From Sclerurus mexicanus (lineage: Eukaryota > Chordata > Aves > Passeriformes > Furnariidae), in assembly GCA_013396755.1 (NCBI GenBank), contig VWZF01001696.1, positions 248,001 through 312,000 on the forward strand: 64,000 bases of DNA, written 5' to 3'. The position numbers and the translations under genes are program-made. Of this stretch, positions 48,101-61,700 are shown in pieces; the stretch's first letter is position 1; every line of letters begins with the position of its first letter. Under the pieces are notes generated by a model. It had not been told where the DNA came from. It did not search any database and saw only the letters and a list, made by a program, of their open reading frames with translations.

Positions 48101-49945
48101 TTTTCCCAGTCCTGAACATTCTGTGTTTCCTTTTGGAAACATACATTTTTATATCTGGGTCTGTCAAGAGGAACCCCAGGGTCTCTGTCTGTAGGGGAAG
48201 ACCTAAAAATGGAGGTCAATCTCCGTGCTCTCCGTTAGCAACTGTATGCGCTTTCAGCTTCAAAGAAAGAAAACTATCCTATTCATTTTCTTCATGACCC
48301 TTGCAGCTCTTTGAAGGGAGGGAGGAAAAAAAAAATAATAGGGTTTCCTCTCCATGTAACTGCTATAACACACACACAATTAAAAAAAAGTCTGAATCAA
48401 AGTCAGTACATGTTTAAACTGGATAAAAGAAAGATTAGTTTCAACAATTTTAAACCTTTCTTCTCCCCTGAGAGTCAGAAGAAAGACAGCAGAAGAAAAA
48501 CAACCACCACACAGAAGCCACAAAATATGGTGGAATAAACCAAAATACAAAAACAAGCAGATTCTAAACATCTTTGAATGAAAAACATTTAAAATACCAT
48601 ATAAATATATGAACTGCCACCAGATGTCAGTACAGCCTAGAGAATTACTAGTTTGACCCTTTACTCCAGGATAATAAGGGTATTTATTTAACATCCCCCA
48701 GAACAGTCCAGGTACAGAAATCCAGCCCTACCACCAGTTTGGAATGGAAAGAGTCACACAAAACAGAAAGTCTCCCCTTCATACAGAGAAGCAGCCCTTG
48801 GGGCCTGCCATACGATCTCATTTGTATGTTATCAACATGAAACAAACCCCAAAAAAACAAAGCTGTAAGGTATAAGTTTCTACTGCTGCAGAACATCAGG
48901 AACCATCTTGATACAAAATCATCGCTAATTAAGGTTCAATACCTTCCTTCCTCATGCTTGTCAAACTCTAGCAATGGCATGTGCCTTGGCCCCACACGTT
49001 CCCATTCCCTCTGTTGCCCAATAGCTTTAGTCTCCTTCGATTATGCCGCAAAGTGTCAGGGAATATTTAGCAACGAGGTTGCTAAGCTAAATAAAGCTTT
49101 CCTGCAAAACAACCATTACCATGTCTGTTCTTGTGCTACAGCAGAGGCTCCATCCACCTTCTCACCATCTCTGATTTTTGGCAAGAGTTGCAAAGGAAAG
49201 TGTCTCTGGAGCACCCCCAGATGAGGTGGTTTTGGTTCAAAACTTCTAACAGCAGCCTTTATCTCATTTCTTCATGCAAATAAATATCAAAATGTATAAT
49301 TTCTTGATGATAGAAATTAATTTCAGCAAGACACGTGTGGCATAAAAGCATTTTTCCTGCTCCATGTCCAAATTAAGTTACACTTGGCTACTACAGCTAT
49401 TAACCAGGGACATTTCACAGGCTACTTAAATAAAGAGCAGGACTTACTTTTAGACCATTAGTACACAAATTAAAGACAATCAAAAAAGGAAAGAAACCAC
49501 TCCCCCAACCCAGAAATAACCTATATTATTTAGTTTCAGCAAGAATTTTCAGCTTTGCTGGTTTATAGATCAAGCTTTCTGTCCTACCACAATCAACAAG
49601 TCTGTATGAAGCAAAGACATTTATTAAGAGAACACCAGAATTTGTAGAAATACAAGAAAAGAATTATCAAGTGATTAAAAAACCTAACTTAACTTTGCTT
49701 GGCAAAGAACCACTAGATGTTAGAAACATCTTGATTCCCATTTTATGTGAAATATGCAGGTAAGTAAAGCAATATACATTGATCTATGGACATTTATGTT
49801 AGGAAAACTTCGCAATTCATTTCTTAGGAATAAGAGTAACGTAAGAAATCACGTTTATAATTTTAATACTGGCTTACTGCACAATCTTACAAAAATATCT
49901 TTTATTTTCTTACCAAATGCAATCAACTCACTGCATGTATATTCT

Positions 49946-49980
49946 TAAATATAAAGAACTTAAAATATAAAGAACTTAAA
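49946..49980. repeat. Two-copy tandem repeat of a 16-17-bp unit
   Basis: taaatataaagaact is followed immediately by taaaatataaagaact, with one base of length difference. Confidence 0.85.
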
Positions 49981-52900
49981 AAATTATATAATTAAAAGAA
50001 ATTCGGTGAGTTAAAAACTGTGAACAGAAAATTAATGCTTTAGGCAAACGGCTAGGAAGAGAACTTACTGCAATATCTCTGTGGTGCCTTATAGGGTCAT
50101 TTTAGCACAGCTCTGAGGTTTCAGCTTCAGTTTTAAACCAACCAGACTCTTAGATTTCTTTTGCACAATTTCATACTCCAGGCTGAATAAAATTGGAAGA
50201 GCAATAGAAGTACAGATACACAGAGGCTTTTTTTGAGCATTTATGTTTTTTAACATAGACAGCTGGATAATTTGGGACATTCATATAAAAAGAGAAATAA
50301 AAAGCAGAGAGGCAGACATCATCCTGAAAGATTTACCTCATATAATTTTGAAGGGGATATGGAGTACAAACTACCTATAAGATGAGCAGCAGCAAACACC
50401 AAAACAGAAGCTGAATACATTGCTTCACAGGAAACTTCCAAACCACTTAAAACAGTATCCAAATTGTGTCCAAAGGAAGAGCGCTTCTAATTTCATATCT
50501 GGACTAAGCTCTGGAACCTCTCTTCAATCCAGGTGAGCTACACAGTGTCGGAAGTTTCTCTTGGAGGAGTCTAATCATTGACTCAAGAGGAAAGGCAAGT
50601 TTTGTTGCAAACCAGAGTAGTGCTTTATTAAAAATAAAAACTACAAGCATGTTTCACCTTGCTTTTGAGTTTCATCAGGAAACCTTTCACAATCCTTATT
50701 TTGTTCCATACAACTGCAAATCCTTGTCATGTTAAAAAAAGAGGTAATTTATGTACACTCTCTAAATTGGAACTTTTAATTCACGAGTCTTGGCTCTAAT
50801 TGTAACAAAGACCCTTGAGGCTCATAGTTTCTCTCTGCTAACTTCCTCAAATTCTCTACACGTAAACACTTGTTTCTACAAAAGCTCTTCTGCAAGTCAC
50901 TTCTCCCCACTTTTTGCACATTCAAAACATGCAAAAACCAAACCCAATTGTCTCAAGTTTTACACATGCCACTTGCTCAGTCTGAATTCGCGATGTCCAG
51001 GTAGCAAGTACTGTTCCAGTCCCTCTCTGTTTAGGAAATCCCAAGAACATTACTAGCATCAAGAGTACATGACTCAACAACCAGCTTGCACACTATGCCA
51101 GAATAATAGAATAGGTGTCTCCTTTCCTCATGGAAATCTAGCTTTAAAATCAAAGTTTTAAGAAGGTAAGAACTTCAGCTTCTGCAGGAGCAAAATTGCA
51201 AAGACACACTTAAAAGTTACTGAAGATTTCACATCAGCAACAAAATCTGAGAAGAAAGAAGCTTACATTTAGTTACAATTTCACACAACCTAATTTCCTA
51301 AAATATTTAAAAGTTCACTCTTAAGTATCAAAGGAGTTTTTGCATCCTTCTCTGTATTACCTGAACTATCTTCTGCCAACTTTTACCATTTCCTCTACAC
51401 CCACCAAGCATTTAGCTCTGCTGCTGAATCAACTGCAGCAAAGGGTATTCAAACTGTGAGACTTTGACAAAAACTGGCATTTCAACACTTACGTTGGATG
51501 ACTGTGCAGATGGAGAACAGTGGGTGCATCTTTTTTCCTCAATGGAAAAGGTCCTAGATAAAGATGCTTTTAATAAAGGGTAATTGGCAACCTGAAATGC
51601 TTCATTTTTATATGGACAAATGGGAATGAGGTTTGGCACAATGTCTGAAAGACTTGTACATTCAGTTTTTCTTATTGCTGTTGGTTTAAGAGTTCTATCA
51701 AATTCACAAAAAAGAATTAAGCAATGCAGAAAGCATTTCCTACTGCTAATGGCTCATGGTTACTATAACCATGTTAAAATAGCTTTGTTGGTTCATTTGT
51801 TTTTAATGACAACCCTTTTTCAAGGATTTATAAATAAGTTTAATGGAAAAGCATGCATTATTAGGAGTTTTCATCCTTGAGCTATTTTCCTCATCTTTGA
51901 TCCTTCAATTCTTCACTAAATAGCCAGACTGTCATTTCATATCTAAGCACAGTAGTTGCCTTAAGTTTCACTTTCCTATTTCCATCCTAGATCTTCTTCA
52001 GGTTAACTTAGCTAACAGTGTCCTTGCAAAGTCCAAAGATATTTGTACTATTCCATCCCTGTGTATTTTCAGTTGTTGGTCATCTTGTCTGTGACAGTCC
52101 AGAACAAGCTCTTTTATTCTACTACCCAATTCCTTCCTTCCCTATCAAAAGACACTCCATTTGTTTCTAAAGTGCAGATCCTTAATAGCTCTTCTGGACA
52201 TTCAATCTCTGGGTGGTCTATTTTGTAATTAAAAAAACCCAAACCCCTGCCCCCTTTGTGAACATGGTCCAGAAAACCACCTCTACTCCAAATCTGTGTC
52301 CAATGGCACACATGAAATCTTTCTTTGGTTCTCCATCACTTCAAGAAAAACATGTCTGCCCACTCAAACACATAATCAATACTTGCAACTCCACAGACCC
52401 AGGCAAACACCTAGTTTTGCAGGCTCTTTATGCATAAAATCTAAATTGCAGTCCTTTCAATGGATCCTTTTTATTTCCATCCCCATCCAGTGACTTTTCG
52501 TCTTCCACGTTTGCTTTTACACAACATTCTCTAGTGAAGGAAAGGCAGAAATTTTGCTGTGATCAGAACACATTCAGCAAACTACTGCCAGAAAGAATAC
52601 GAGTCATCCCTTTACATCCTCTTAGGGCTACCTGCCCCTTCTCAGTTGAATCAAACAGCAGCTACTGTCACAGTCTAGGCCTATCAAGGCCTGCAATCAT
52701 CTTTGTCCTTAGTAGGACATCTTCTCTACCTCCAGTATCACACTCTGCTCCCCATGTGACAGTTCCTATTAAGCCTCATTTATGCTTTCTTCTACACTGT
52801 GTCTTAACATGCAATTTCAAACTCCACAGCCTTCCTCACAGTCCTCCTCTTCACACTGCCTACGCTAAAAGACTTCAGAAACAAACTGGTGTTCCTGGGT

Positions 52901-55276
52901 TACCAGCACCACCAGCACTGCCTCCCCCCCACACTCCCCCCATTCAAGGGTAGGTTAATCTACCCACTGCGATCCAGAACTATGCCAGGGATTTCATAGA
53001 AACCATGGTGCTCAGCACCACAACATGCTGCAGTCACACTGAACATCTGACTGACAACTTATGAAGTCATTTAACTCATTTTAGGCTCAGGCTGACAAAT
53101 TAGCAACACCAAATTAAAATTTGAGAGCAGCTAACAGGCATTACTTGAAGCATCAATGCTGAAACCGAAAAAACTATTTTTCTCAACAATAAATTTGCCA
53201 CTTGACCGTAAAGACTGTAAAAAACCTCACCTGAATACATTTTCTTTTCTAAATAGGCAGCAAACTTAAAACTTTATTAGTATTTCAGTGAGACTCAACA
53301 CTATGGTATGTGAGCAGCCGAAGAAGATTGAGTTGCTCATCTGTATTAAACAACAGTTGCTGCAGGTTGAAAACAAGCAGGGCTTCAGTTTTACAGAAAC
53401 CCAGCTGAGGTTTCTGTTTGGCAAAGACGATGTATTTGAAACAAGGCATGGATCCAGATCCCATTTGATATGGTTCTTCCTGATGCATAGATTTCAGGTA
53501 AATTCAATAGCTCCTCTCTTTCCTCTCCACATAACAAAAAGCTTTTTTCTCTGTGTGCTAACAGGATTACGTGTCACATTTAAATTTTATCAAACTCCGC
53601 TTTATTTTCTCACCCCTTCCCTGAATTAGCAAATTACTGCTGAAGCAGGCAATGAACACACAGCTTCTCCCACTCGTTAACATCACGGACACGCTGTGGC
53701 ACAGATCCAAGCCTTGTTTTCCTGCAGAGGATATAGCTTCTGTGGATGTGAACAATCTCCAGCAAAAGCTTAACACATCATCCCATTTCCTCTGTTGGAA
53801 GGGAGTCTCCCAACTCATGCTCTGAACAAACAGAGTCCTGGAGCCAGCCCATGGACAGTGTTTACAGAAACAGCAATGTCACTGATAGGAGAGATTTGGA
53901 TACTTTGGAACAAAAATAGTCTGAAGGAAAAAAGAAGCAGCAGCAGTTTTCTTTTCTTCCATGAAAAAGTAGTAAATTAAGGATTAGTCAAACATTGATA
54001 CATTTTTTAAGCTATTTTTTATGGAGGCTTCCTTAAAAACCACATTATTTTACTGTGGTTAAAGTAAATCTTAGGCTGAATAAAGGAACTGAAAGGTACT
54101 AATTTAGCAACAGTTCTATATTTCCATCCCCACCTCTCCTCTTGCTGCTTAACTTACACACATACAAATGAGGGGCTTGAGTAGTGCCACTATAAAAGAA
54201 CACTTTTTTTTGTTGTGGGATTTGTTTTATTTTTTTTTAAACACACTGAAAAACTTTAGAATGCCCAAACTTTGTGAAAATATAAAGGCAGAGTAGCTGA
54301 AGTATTTACAAAGGTTCTGCACCATCTGTAATTCTTCATACATGCACTTTGACAACCTGATTTAATTAGTATCAACCTTGCACCACTTAGCATGTTGCTA
54401 AGTATTGGTCTATTTTTATTTTATTTATTTTAAGGAAGTGGAACAATACAGTGATCATCAAAAATAGTACATCAAAATAGTACACCCTGTACCCTGTACT
54501 TAAACAAATAAATACAGAAAATTATAATCCAAGAGTAGGATACATAAATATAAACTCTCAGTTTCACGAAGTTCATGAGAATTGTAACTTTTGGAAACCC
54601 CAGTCCATCTGGTAATTGAAGTGGTTTTCAATCTCACAGTTACTAACACATGAGCAGAGCAGAAAGCTGCTCTCAGCATCCATTCTGCCTATGAATCAAA
54701 CTTGTAACATCATGTGGCCAATGTGTAAGACAAGGCAAGCAGGCATAAGAGAAAAACACATCACATTTTTTTCTTGTTCCTACCTCACTTCCTGTCTACA
54801 ACCTGCCTGATGACTATGACAGACACAACTGGTAGAAAGCAAGAGGCAAAAGAAGCATCAGAAACAACCTGAATATCCAGGCTCCATCCAAGAAGCAGGA
54901 AGGAAGAAACTCAAAGGTCAGCAGCAGAAGATAAGGGCAGAGCTAGGCTCCAGCAATAACACTTTTCCTAAGTAAATGGTTTGGCAATAAAAATAATATT
55001 TTTAAAAGTGTCCATGCCTCCTCCCACATTGAAGCTGCTAAATCTCATCCTGTTGCCCTCTTCAGGGCTGTGAATCATTGTGGTAACATGGATTGGTGCT
55101 GCTCACCTCCAGAGCTTCTCTCTGTATAAAAATTAGCAGGATACTTCTCACAAAAATTAATTTACAAGAAACCTTTTCTAGACCCAACCAAACAGTGGAC
55201 AGAGGCTTCATTTTCTTTCCCAAGTCTTAAAACACCAGGAAACTTTGGATAAAGCATAGGAAAAAAATAAGATAAA

Positions 55277-55303
55277 ATACAATTTAAATAAATAAATAAA
55301 TCA
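55277..55303. repeat. Short (AAAT)n repeat
   Basis: The run is ttaaataaataaataaat. Confidence 0.85.
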
Positions 55304-55578
55304 AGTAAGCAAGTGACTGCCTACAGTTCTGCCTGTGCCCTTTTTGGTTTAAAATGAGGGCAGGCAGCTAGTTATTTCAGACAGACCCTATATTAACTTC
55401 CTGACCAAGCTAAATGAAAGCCTCACAAGTATTAAAGGGAAAAGAAAGGGATGTAATCAGATTGGGTACTTCCTTTCTAGAGATATTTTTCACCAGCACT
55501 GCAATTCTATGGCTCTTACTAAGGAAACTGATGCATTAAGGCAGAGTTCAGCAACATCTTTCACTCAATCCCCATTTC

Positions 55579-55712
55579 CACAGTTGGTTAGAGCATGGTG
55601 CTAATAACCCCACGGTTGTGGGTTCAATCCCTGTGTGGGCCCTTCACTTAAGAGTTGGACTCGATGCTCCTTGTGGGTCCCTTCCAGCTCTGAATATTCT
55701 GTGGCTCTCTGA
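55579..55712 (+). mobile_element. tRNA-Ile-derived SINE with CR1-type tail (TguSINE1-like)
   Basis: The head is a recognisable tRNA-Ile: agttggttagagcatggtgc, the anticodon loop ctaataa (anticodon AAT), an anticodon-stem remnant, and the T arm ggttgtgggttcaatccctg with a box B that departs from ggttcgatcc by one base. The 5' part with most of box A is missing or diverged. A unique linker, ttcacttaagagttggactc, then joins a CR1-like 3' end (ccttgtgggtcccttccagc followed by ctgaatattctgtggctct). This three-part layout is that of TguSINE1, a passerine SINE thought to be mobilised by CR1 through the shared tail. With box A damaged and the tail worn, this is probably an inactive copy. Confidence 0.85.
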
Positions 55713-58700
55713 TTTATCACTCCAGAATGATGTTCAATTTGACATCATGTGTCTTCAAATTCTTTAGATAGACAGAAAGTTGACACAAGTTTGCTGTATT
55801 AGAATTTACTGCAACAACAGTAATTTCTCTACCCAATCTGAAAGCATGAACCTTATTTTCTAAAATTTTACTCATATTGTTTAAAGTGGCTGAAGGCTTA
55901 AAATGAGAACTGACGCAAACCATAGTAAAAACCTATAATATATACTAGCCTTCAAGAATTACTGCATTCAAGGTACATTAGTTACTTTTTTGGTCAGGCC
56001 TAAGAAATATTTGCCTCACCAGCTGATATTTCTCTCCTAGGAGAAGAAAAATGGTTCCACAAATCAATTTCAGCAAATTAGAGTATTAGCAACATAAGGC
56101 AAAATTTAATCAAATCAAAGTGATGATTTATTTCTTACAATGAAAACTAGAGAATTTATACCTTCAGATGTTCTTTTCTGTAAGCAACTGATATTCTGTA
56201 AGATATCTGTATCTGATCTGATATCTGTATCTGTTATTCTGTAAGACACTTCAAGAAATTCAATGCAAACTATTCCTTAATATATGATGTATGTCACAAC
56301 TCTGATTTAGTACACGACGCAATTTTAGCACATGCTGTTTCTACTCACATACTTCACACTACGGAACACATTTGCTGCAGCCACAGAAATATCTTGGGAA
56401 AGTTAAAAATTACTTGCTTCTAAGGCAAAAATGCTTCATCTCTACATTAGAAGTTGAACTGTACATGTTTTATCAAGAGATATTGAATCTCTAGGAACAA
56501 AGATGCCTCACCAGTATCTAAAATTGACAGCAGACTCTCTACAGATACAGTTAGAAGTTCTGTAACTTCCATGGAGGAGAACACATATGACACTACCTTT
56601 AAGTCAATACACCCAACAAAGTGTGGTCTGCCACCAGTTTAGGAAACTTCTCTGCAAGAAAAACACTGACAAAGATATGGCCAAGTCTAGTCACCCATGT
56701 CCTAAGACATGAAACAGCAGGTACCTGAAGTTTGAGGGACTTAAAATACCAGCATCCTTCCTAGAAATATTTTAAATCTGTTTTAGCTACAATGAATGAG
56801 TACCTTTACATAGTCAGGAGGAGTTGTAGACAATAAGCACTTCTGAACACAAGGAAACCGCATGCACCTCCAGGCAAGTACCCAGGAAAGAATAGCTAAG
56901 CTTCTACCCCACTGTGCGAGCACCTTCATGAACACCAAACATAAAGTTGGCAGTGGAAAAAAAGCCACATGTATAACCACAGGAAAGTAGTAGACAGGCT
57001 TAGAACTGGGACAAGCTGACACTACTGCAAGGAAGATTATTTCCATACCTTTATTTTATGCTTGCAGCTTTTTGTCTGTGTCTTAATGAGAAAGTTACTC
57101 CTTCTTCCCCTCAACATATGTCCACTCGACAGTATAAGGGCTAAACCATCTTACGTCAGCAATACGGACAGAAGATCCAAATCATTCCAGAATAACACTG
57201 TTCTCATAAGCAGCAACTTCAAAATGCCTGAGGCAAAAATGTGTCAAGTTCCAACTTTTAGTTATTCAAACCCTGTATTGAAATACTCATGTTCTTCTTT
57301 TCCTAAAGCTACCAATTTCATTCCATTTAACTAACATGTGAAAACCCTCTTATTCCATTTTACTAACATGAGGAAAACCTGCAGATCTTCCTCTTGAGGA
57401 GGAGAAATGCTCAGATTAGGAACCTGCATGTTATTTTTCAGTATGAGTTCGCATCTCCTTTACAACCAGATTCTCAGCTCAGCACACTGACATGGAAGGA
57501 AGTGTAACAGAAAAATGAGATCTCTTAACAAAGCTGGTATCTGCAGTCAGTTCCTCTCAGGAACGAAACACCCAACTTTCCAAGACTGCATCAGATATAT
57601 TCGTATAAAATATCTTTGTGATAGAAATGAACAAAAGAACAACAAGGCTTCTTTACAGATTTCCTCATACAAGACATGAAACCCTTCTGTGTAGATAGTT
57701 GCTATGGTGCAGACTTAAGGGGAAAAAGCGTAGAGATCAGACTTCTTGTTTACAGGTTTCCAATATGCTCCACTTGATCCATCTTGAAATTGAAACCTTT
57801 CAGCTTCCTGTCTTTAGGCTGTCAGATGGTAGAGAACAAACACAATGTTAGCAACTTTACAAAGCTCCCACATGTTCTGTACAGATCTAGAGAAAAACAT
57901 CCAAGTGGATTAGGCAACAGACAGTAGGGACAATATACTTTCAAAAAGAATCAAAGCCGTGCTAAATCCTGAAAGACTTACTAAAGGGAAAAGAGACTTA
58001 CTCGGAATGAAATGCCAGATTATCTTTGAACACTGTCAACACCTCACCACAATATAGCACTGCATGGATCTATAAAAAGAAATACGCTGGTTCGACATTC
58101 TCAGGCGAAATCCTGATTCTTCTGAGAACTTCTTACACAGGTTTTATCCAAACAGGTATGCCTGTCTATTTACAGATTCAAAGAGAATAAGACAAAGACA
58201 TTTAGAGTAGGATTCAAGTCTCAGTAAGACACCTAAACCATATAAAGACACATCTTCTCCTACAGTCAAAAAAGCCTGCAGAAAGATTCAGCTTATCCTA
58301 CTGCGGACACTTGGGGTTTGTTCAGGTACCTAGACACAGGCATCTGCTGTCAGTTTAAATGTCCTGAGACTTTCACCTTGCTTCCAGTTGCCTTTACTGT
58401 GTAAACCATCAGCATTATGCAAGCTTCACCAATGGCTTAATGATCCTAATTGGCACTAGGTTTAGGCAGGTGACCAGAGGGCTACTATCCAGGCTCCACT
58501 GACTCTACCAAGGAAATTTTCACCAACTAGGAGGACAGAGAGCACAGAAACTTGGTGCAAAAGTATAAAACTGAAATATTCTTCATCAGTCAAGAACAGA
58601 ACGTGTCCTTTATTTTTTTGGCAATTGACAAGAATATAGCTATCACTCGTAGAATACTCTTAGACTGTTCTTTAGTATGGTTTTGGTGCTATGTAAGTTT

Positions 58701-61700
58701 TTGTGTTACGCAGTCATGCCTTTAGGGTCCCACCTTCTAAAGAAGCAGCCAAATGCAATTTCTTCCCTAGATCCCTTATTCACTAGCCAGAAGATCAGTC
58801 TAGAACCTTTTTGCCAAAACCTTCTATTATACCTGTCTGTGTGAACTGCCTTAATCAGCTTTTTAGTATGGTGCATAAAACCCACTCATACAGATCAGGT
58901 CAGCTCTCCCATGCAGTCAGTGATCAAGCTGGTTCTGTCATAAATTGTCCTTTTACTGCAGGGTGAGGTAGAAGTGACTACCTGATCTTACCCGATCCAG
59001 GATAATTCAAGGTTTAGGAATTCAGTGATGCAGTCTTCCTAAAATAAGTACAAGTTCCTTGCATGGACAGAGATGCCTTTGAAGACCTCCAGAGGGAGAT
59101 GCTGTCCAATTTTTCGCATTTAAATTGCTTCAAACATCCATCTTAGGCATCATCACTGGACACGCCAGCATCTTGCTACAGCCTGAATATTCTGCTCTGT
59201 CAGGTCAGGAATTCAAAACTCAAAAATAAATAGCAGAGGAAACAAGACCTGTGACAACTTTCCAATTCTATGTCAGTTTTCTTGCTCTCTTTAGATGGCA
59301 ATTTATTAATTTCCTGCCCCAAATGCTATTGTTTGCCATCATCTATTGATCTATCCTTCTTTACCTGGTTACTGTTTGAACAAAGTGTAAAAATATTGTC
59401 TTTCGTATTGTCACATATGCCTAGAAAGCTTAACTAGTGCCCCAAACTGTTTACTCCCCACTGCTGGCAAACATCTTAAACTGAAACAGTAGCATCTAAT
59501 CTCTATTTGTGCTACCAGCACCACAAGAAATCTGAAGGAGAAAAAAATAATACACTTCAGGGTATTAGCGTAGGCTTATTTCCATTATTTTTTGGTTCTT
59601 TCATCTTCTGGGATTTGTTTCCAAGAGAAGATTATTAATCTCCTCACTGTTAACCTGGAAGCTCTTCTGACTGTATTCTGCTTATAGAAATCAGACCTGC
59701 ATCAAGGCCAGGCTGGGACAGAACAATTACTACCTTTTAAACACTGGAGAAAATATTGTCCCTTCACGTTTACAGGCACAGGTGGTTCTGCTTTCCTTCC
59801 CATTTACTTAACAAGCCTTGGAATGATTCTGCTAATGTAGCTATAACCCAGTTCTCACAGCTCAGAGATAAGGGACACTGCAAGGAAATCACCAGGCAGC
59901 CAGTGCTTCTCTAGCTATACTCATTAGACACAATCCACCCAATAGCAGGAATATTTAAGACAGTCACAAGGTTCCCATGGAGAGAGAACTGAGATTTTGT
60001 CACATTTTATTCCAAATCTACTGAAAACAGAAGAGCTTTTGCCAAGGCAATTTTGGCAAGTATTTCCAGCATTAGCCTGGATTGCCAAACTGCATTTAAA
60101 TTTTGCTGAACTTATTTACTTGTTCAGTATGCTCAGAGAAATAGAAACATTTGTTGCTCTAGAGAATTTGGCTTACTCTGAAGACCTGGAGCAACACTTA
60201 AAGATGAATCAGAGACTTGCTGGCTCAGGAATTTGATGTATTAACCTCAGTTTATAGTGGTGTTGCATGCTGAAGTGTTAGAAATAATCCACAGCATAGC
60301 TACGTCAGGTCTGAGACCAGACAATTCTCTGAACTCTCAAACAACACTTTTAATGTGTTATTTTTATATAGCCAAGTTCTTGCCTCTTTCAAAAATACCA
60401 TCCAACATGAGCTGTAATATGACCCTGAAGATCCACTTTAGGAGTCAAAACAGCACAACTATGTTTTATGACAAACCAGCATTCTTTGCTGACTGCATGG
60501 AGATAAATCCTAAAGGCTCGATTTTCAGAAGAGATTTAGCATTCAATCTCTCTCTTTCAAACACAAAGTTACAGCCCTTTAGGACACCGTTAGTTAAAGG
60601 CTGATCCCTCCCACACCGTTGTCCCCACCCTCACTCCCCACAGGGCCGGTCAGGGCTCTGCTTCCCCCCTGTCAGTGAGGCACGCAGGAATGCTTTTGAT
60701 CAGATGCATCAAGAGGTACACTGGTGACATAGTTTGCCTGTCAGAATCATGCTCCACTGCTCGACTCAAACCGTGGAGTGAAAATACTGAAGTATTTCAA
60801 AAACATTACCTGCAGCACTTGTTTTCAAGGTTTCGTTACCATTTCTCTGGTGTTTGTCTATTCCACATTTTCAGCTTTACTAGCTTGCTTTTTATTCTTT
60901 TTATTTTCTTTTTTTCCCCGGAGGAAGACATTCCTTCTTCATGTGTCCCTCCATTCCCCCGTCTACTGACACTGCCCACTACTTCACAGTAGACAAGCAA
61001 CCCTTCCTTCTCTTTTCCAACACAGAAGCTACAAACTAGGTTGTAGCTGTGGTCCAAACTATCCTCAAAGCACATACTGCTAGAGAAAAGTACAAAATAC
61101 TGCTCAGGCTTACACACTGTAATTTTTCTAGCTCCTCACTGTTATAATATAAATTCATCCTGAAGGCACAGCATTTCATATAATTCTTTCCTTTGCCTTT
61201 TAAGAGCACAAATTCTTAAAACTCCTTTAACCCAGTATTCAGTAGGAACCTGTAATGCATTTTTCACAAATAGAAAAATCAAATATAAACATACCCTACA
61301 TTTCTGGCTTCTAAATGTGTATACATATATATTTTGGTTGCATTCAAGGTGAACAGTACCAAATTGCTTCCTAAGAGATATAAGTACACTACTCTATGAC
61401 CCGTTCCCACCTTCATTGTACCTTTCCAATATTAATTCCACTTGTAAGATAAAAGGAATACATGCGGATTCCTCTGGATAAAGCAACAACAAAGAATAAA
61501 CCAAGAGAAGGTAAAGAATCAAAGCCTAAGTCTCTTCACCCCAGGGAAACATATCACTCAGTGACAATTCTTCATTGATAGTTTTAAATCTATTCACCAA
61601 GTTATAATGCATCAGATACATTGTATCTAAACTTTTTGCTATTTAAATTTTTTCTATCAGAATCTAAACTTTTTACTATTTAAATTTTTTCTATCAGGAA

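Larger units (their letters stand above)
45181..55578. other. Intergenic stretch, no gene recognised
   Basis: No coding gene is supported. A 16-17-bp unit is tandemly repeated at 49946-49980. The C/T-rich region at about 51,950-52,960 looks like an old LINE remnant but could not be placed. A 208-bp block at 53289-53496 has exon-like borders (see findings). A short AAAT repeat is at 55277-55303. Confidence 0.5.

Noticed and set aside
51950..52960. An L3-like LINE in C/T-rich sequence
   Set aside because: The composition is similar to the 4.6-5.7 kb element, but no ordered blocks could be matched.
55579..55645. A functional tRNA-Ile(AAT) gene
   Set aside because: The acceptor stem and most of box A are missing, box B is altered, and the tRNA-like part is fused to a linker and a CR1 tail, so it is a SINE head.
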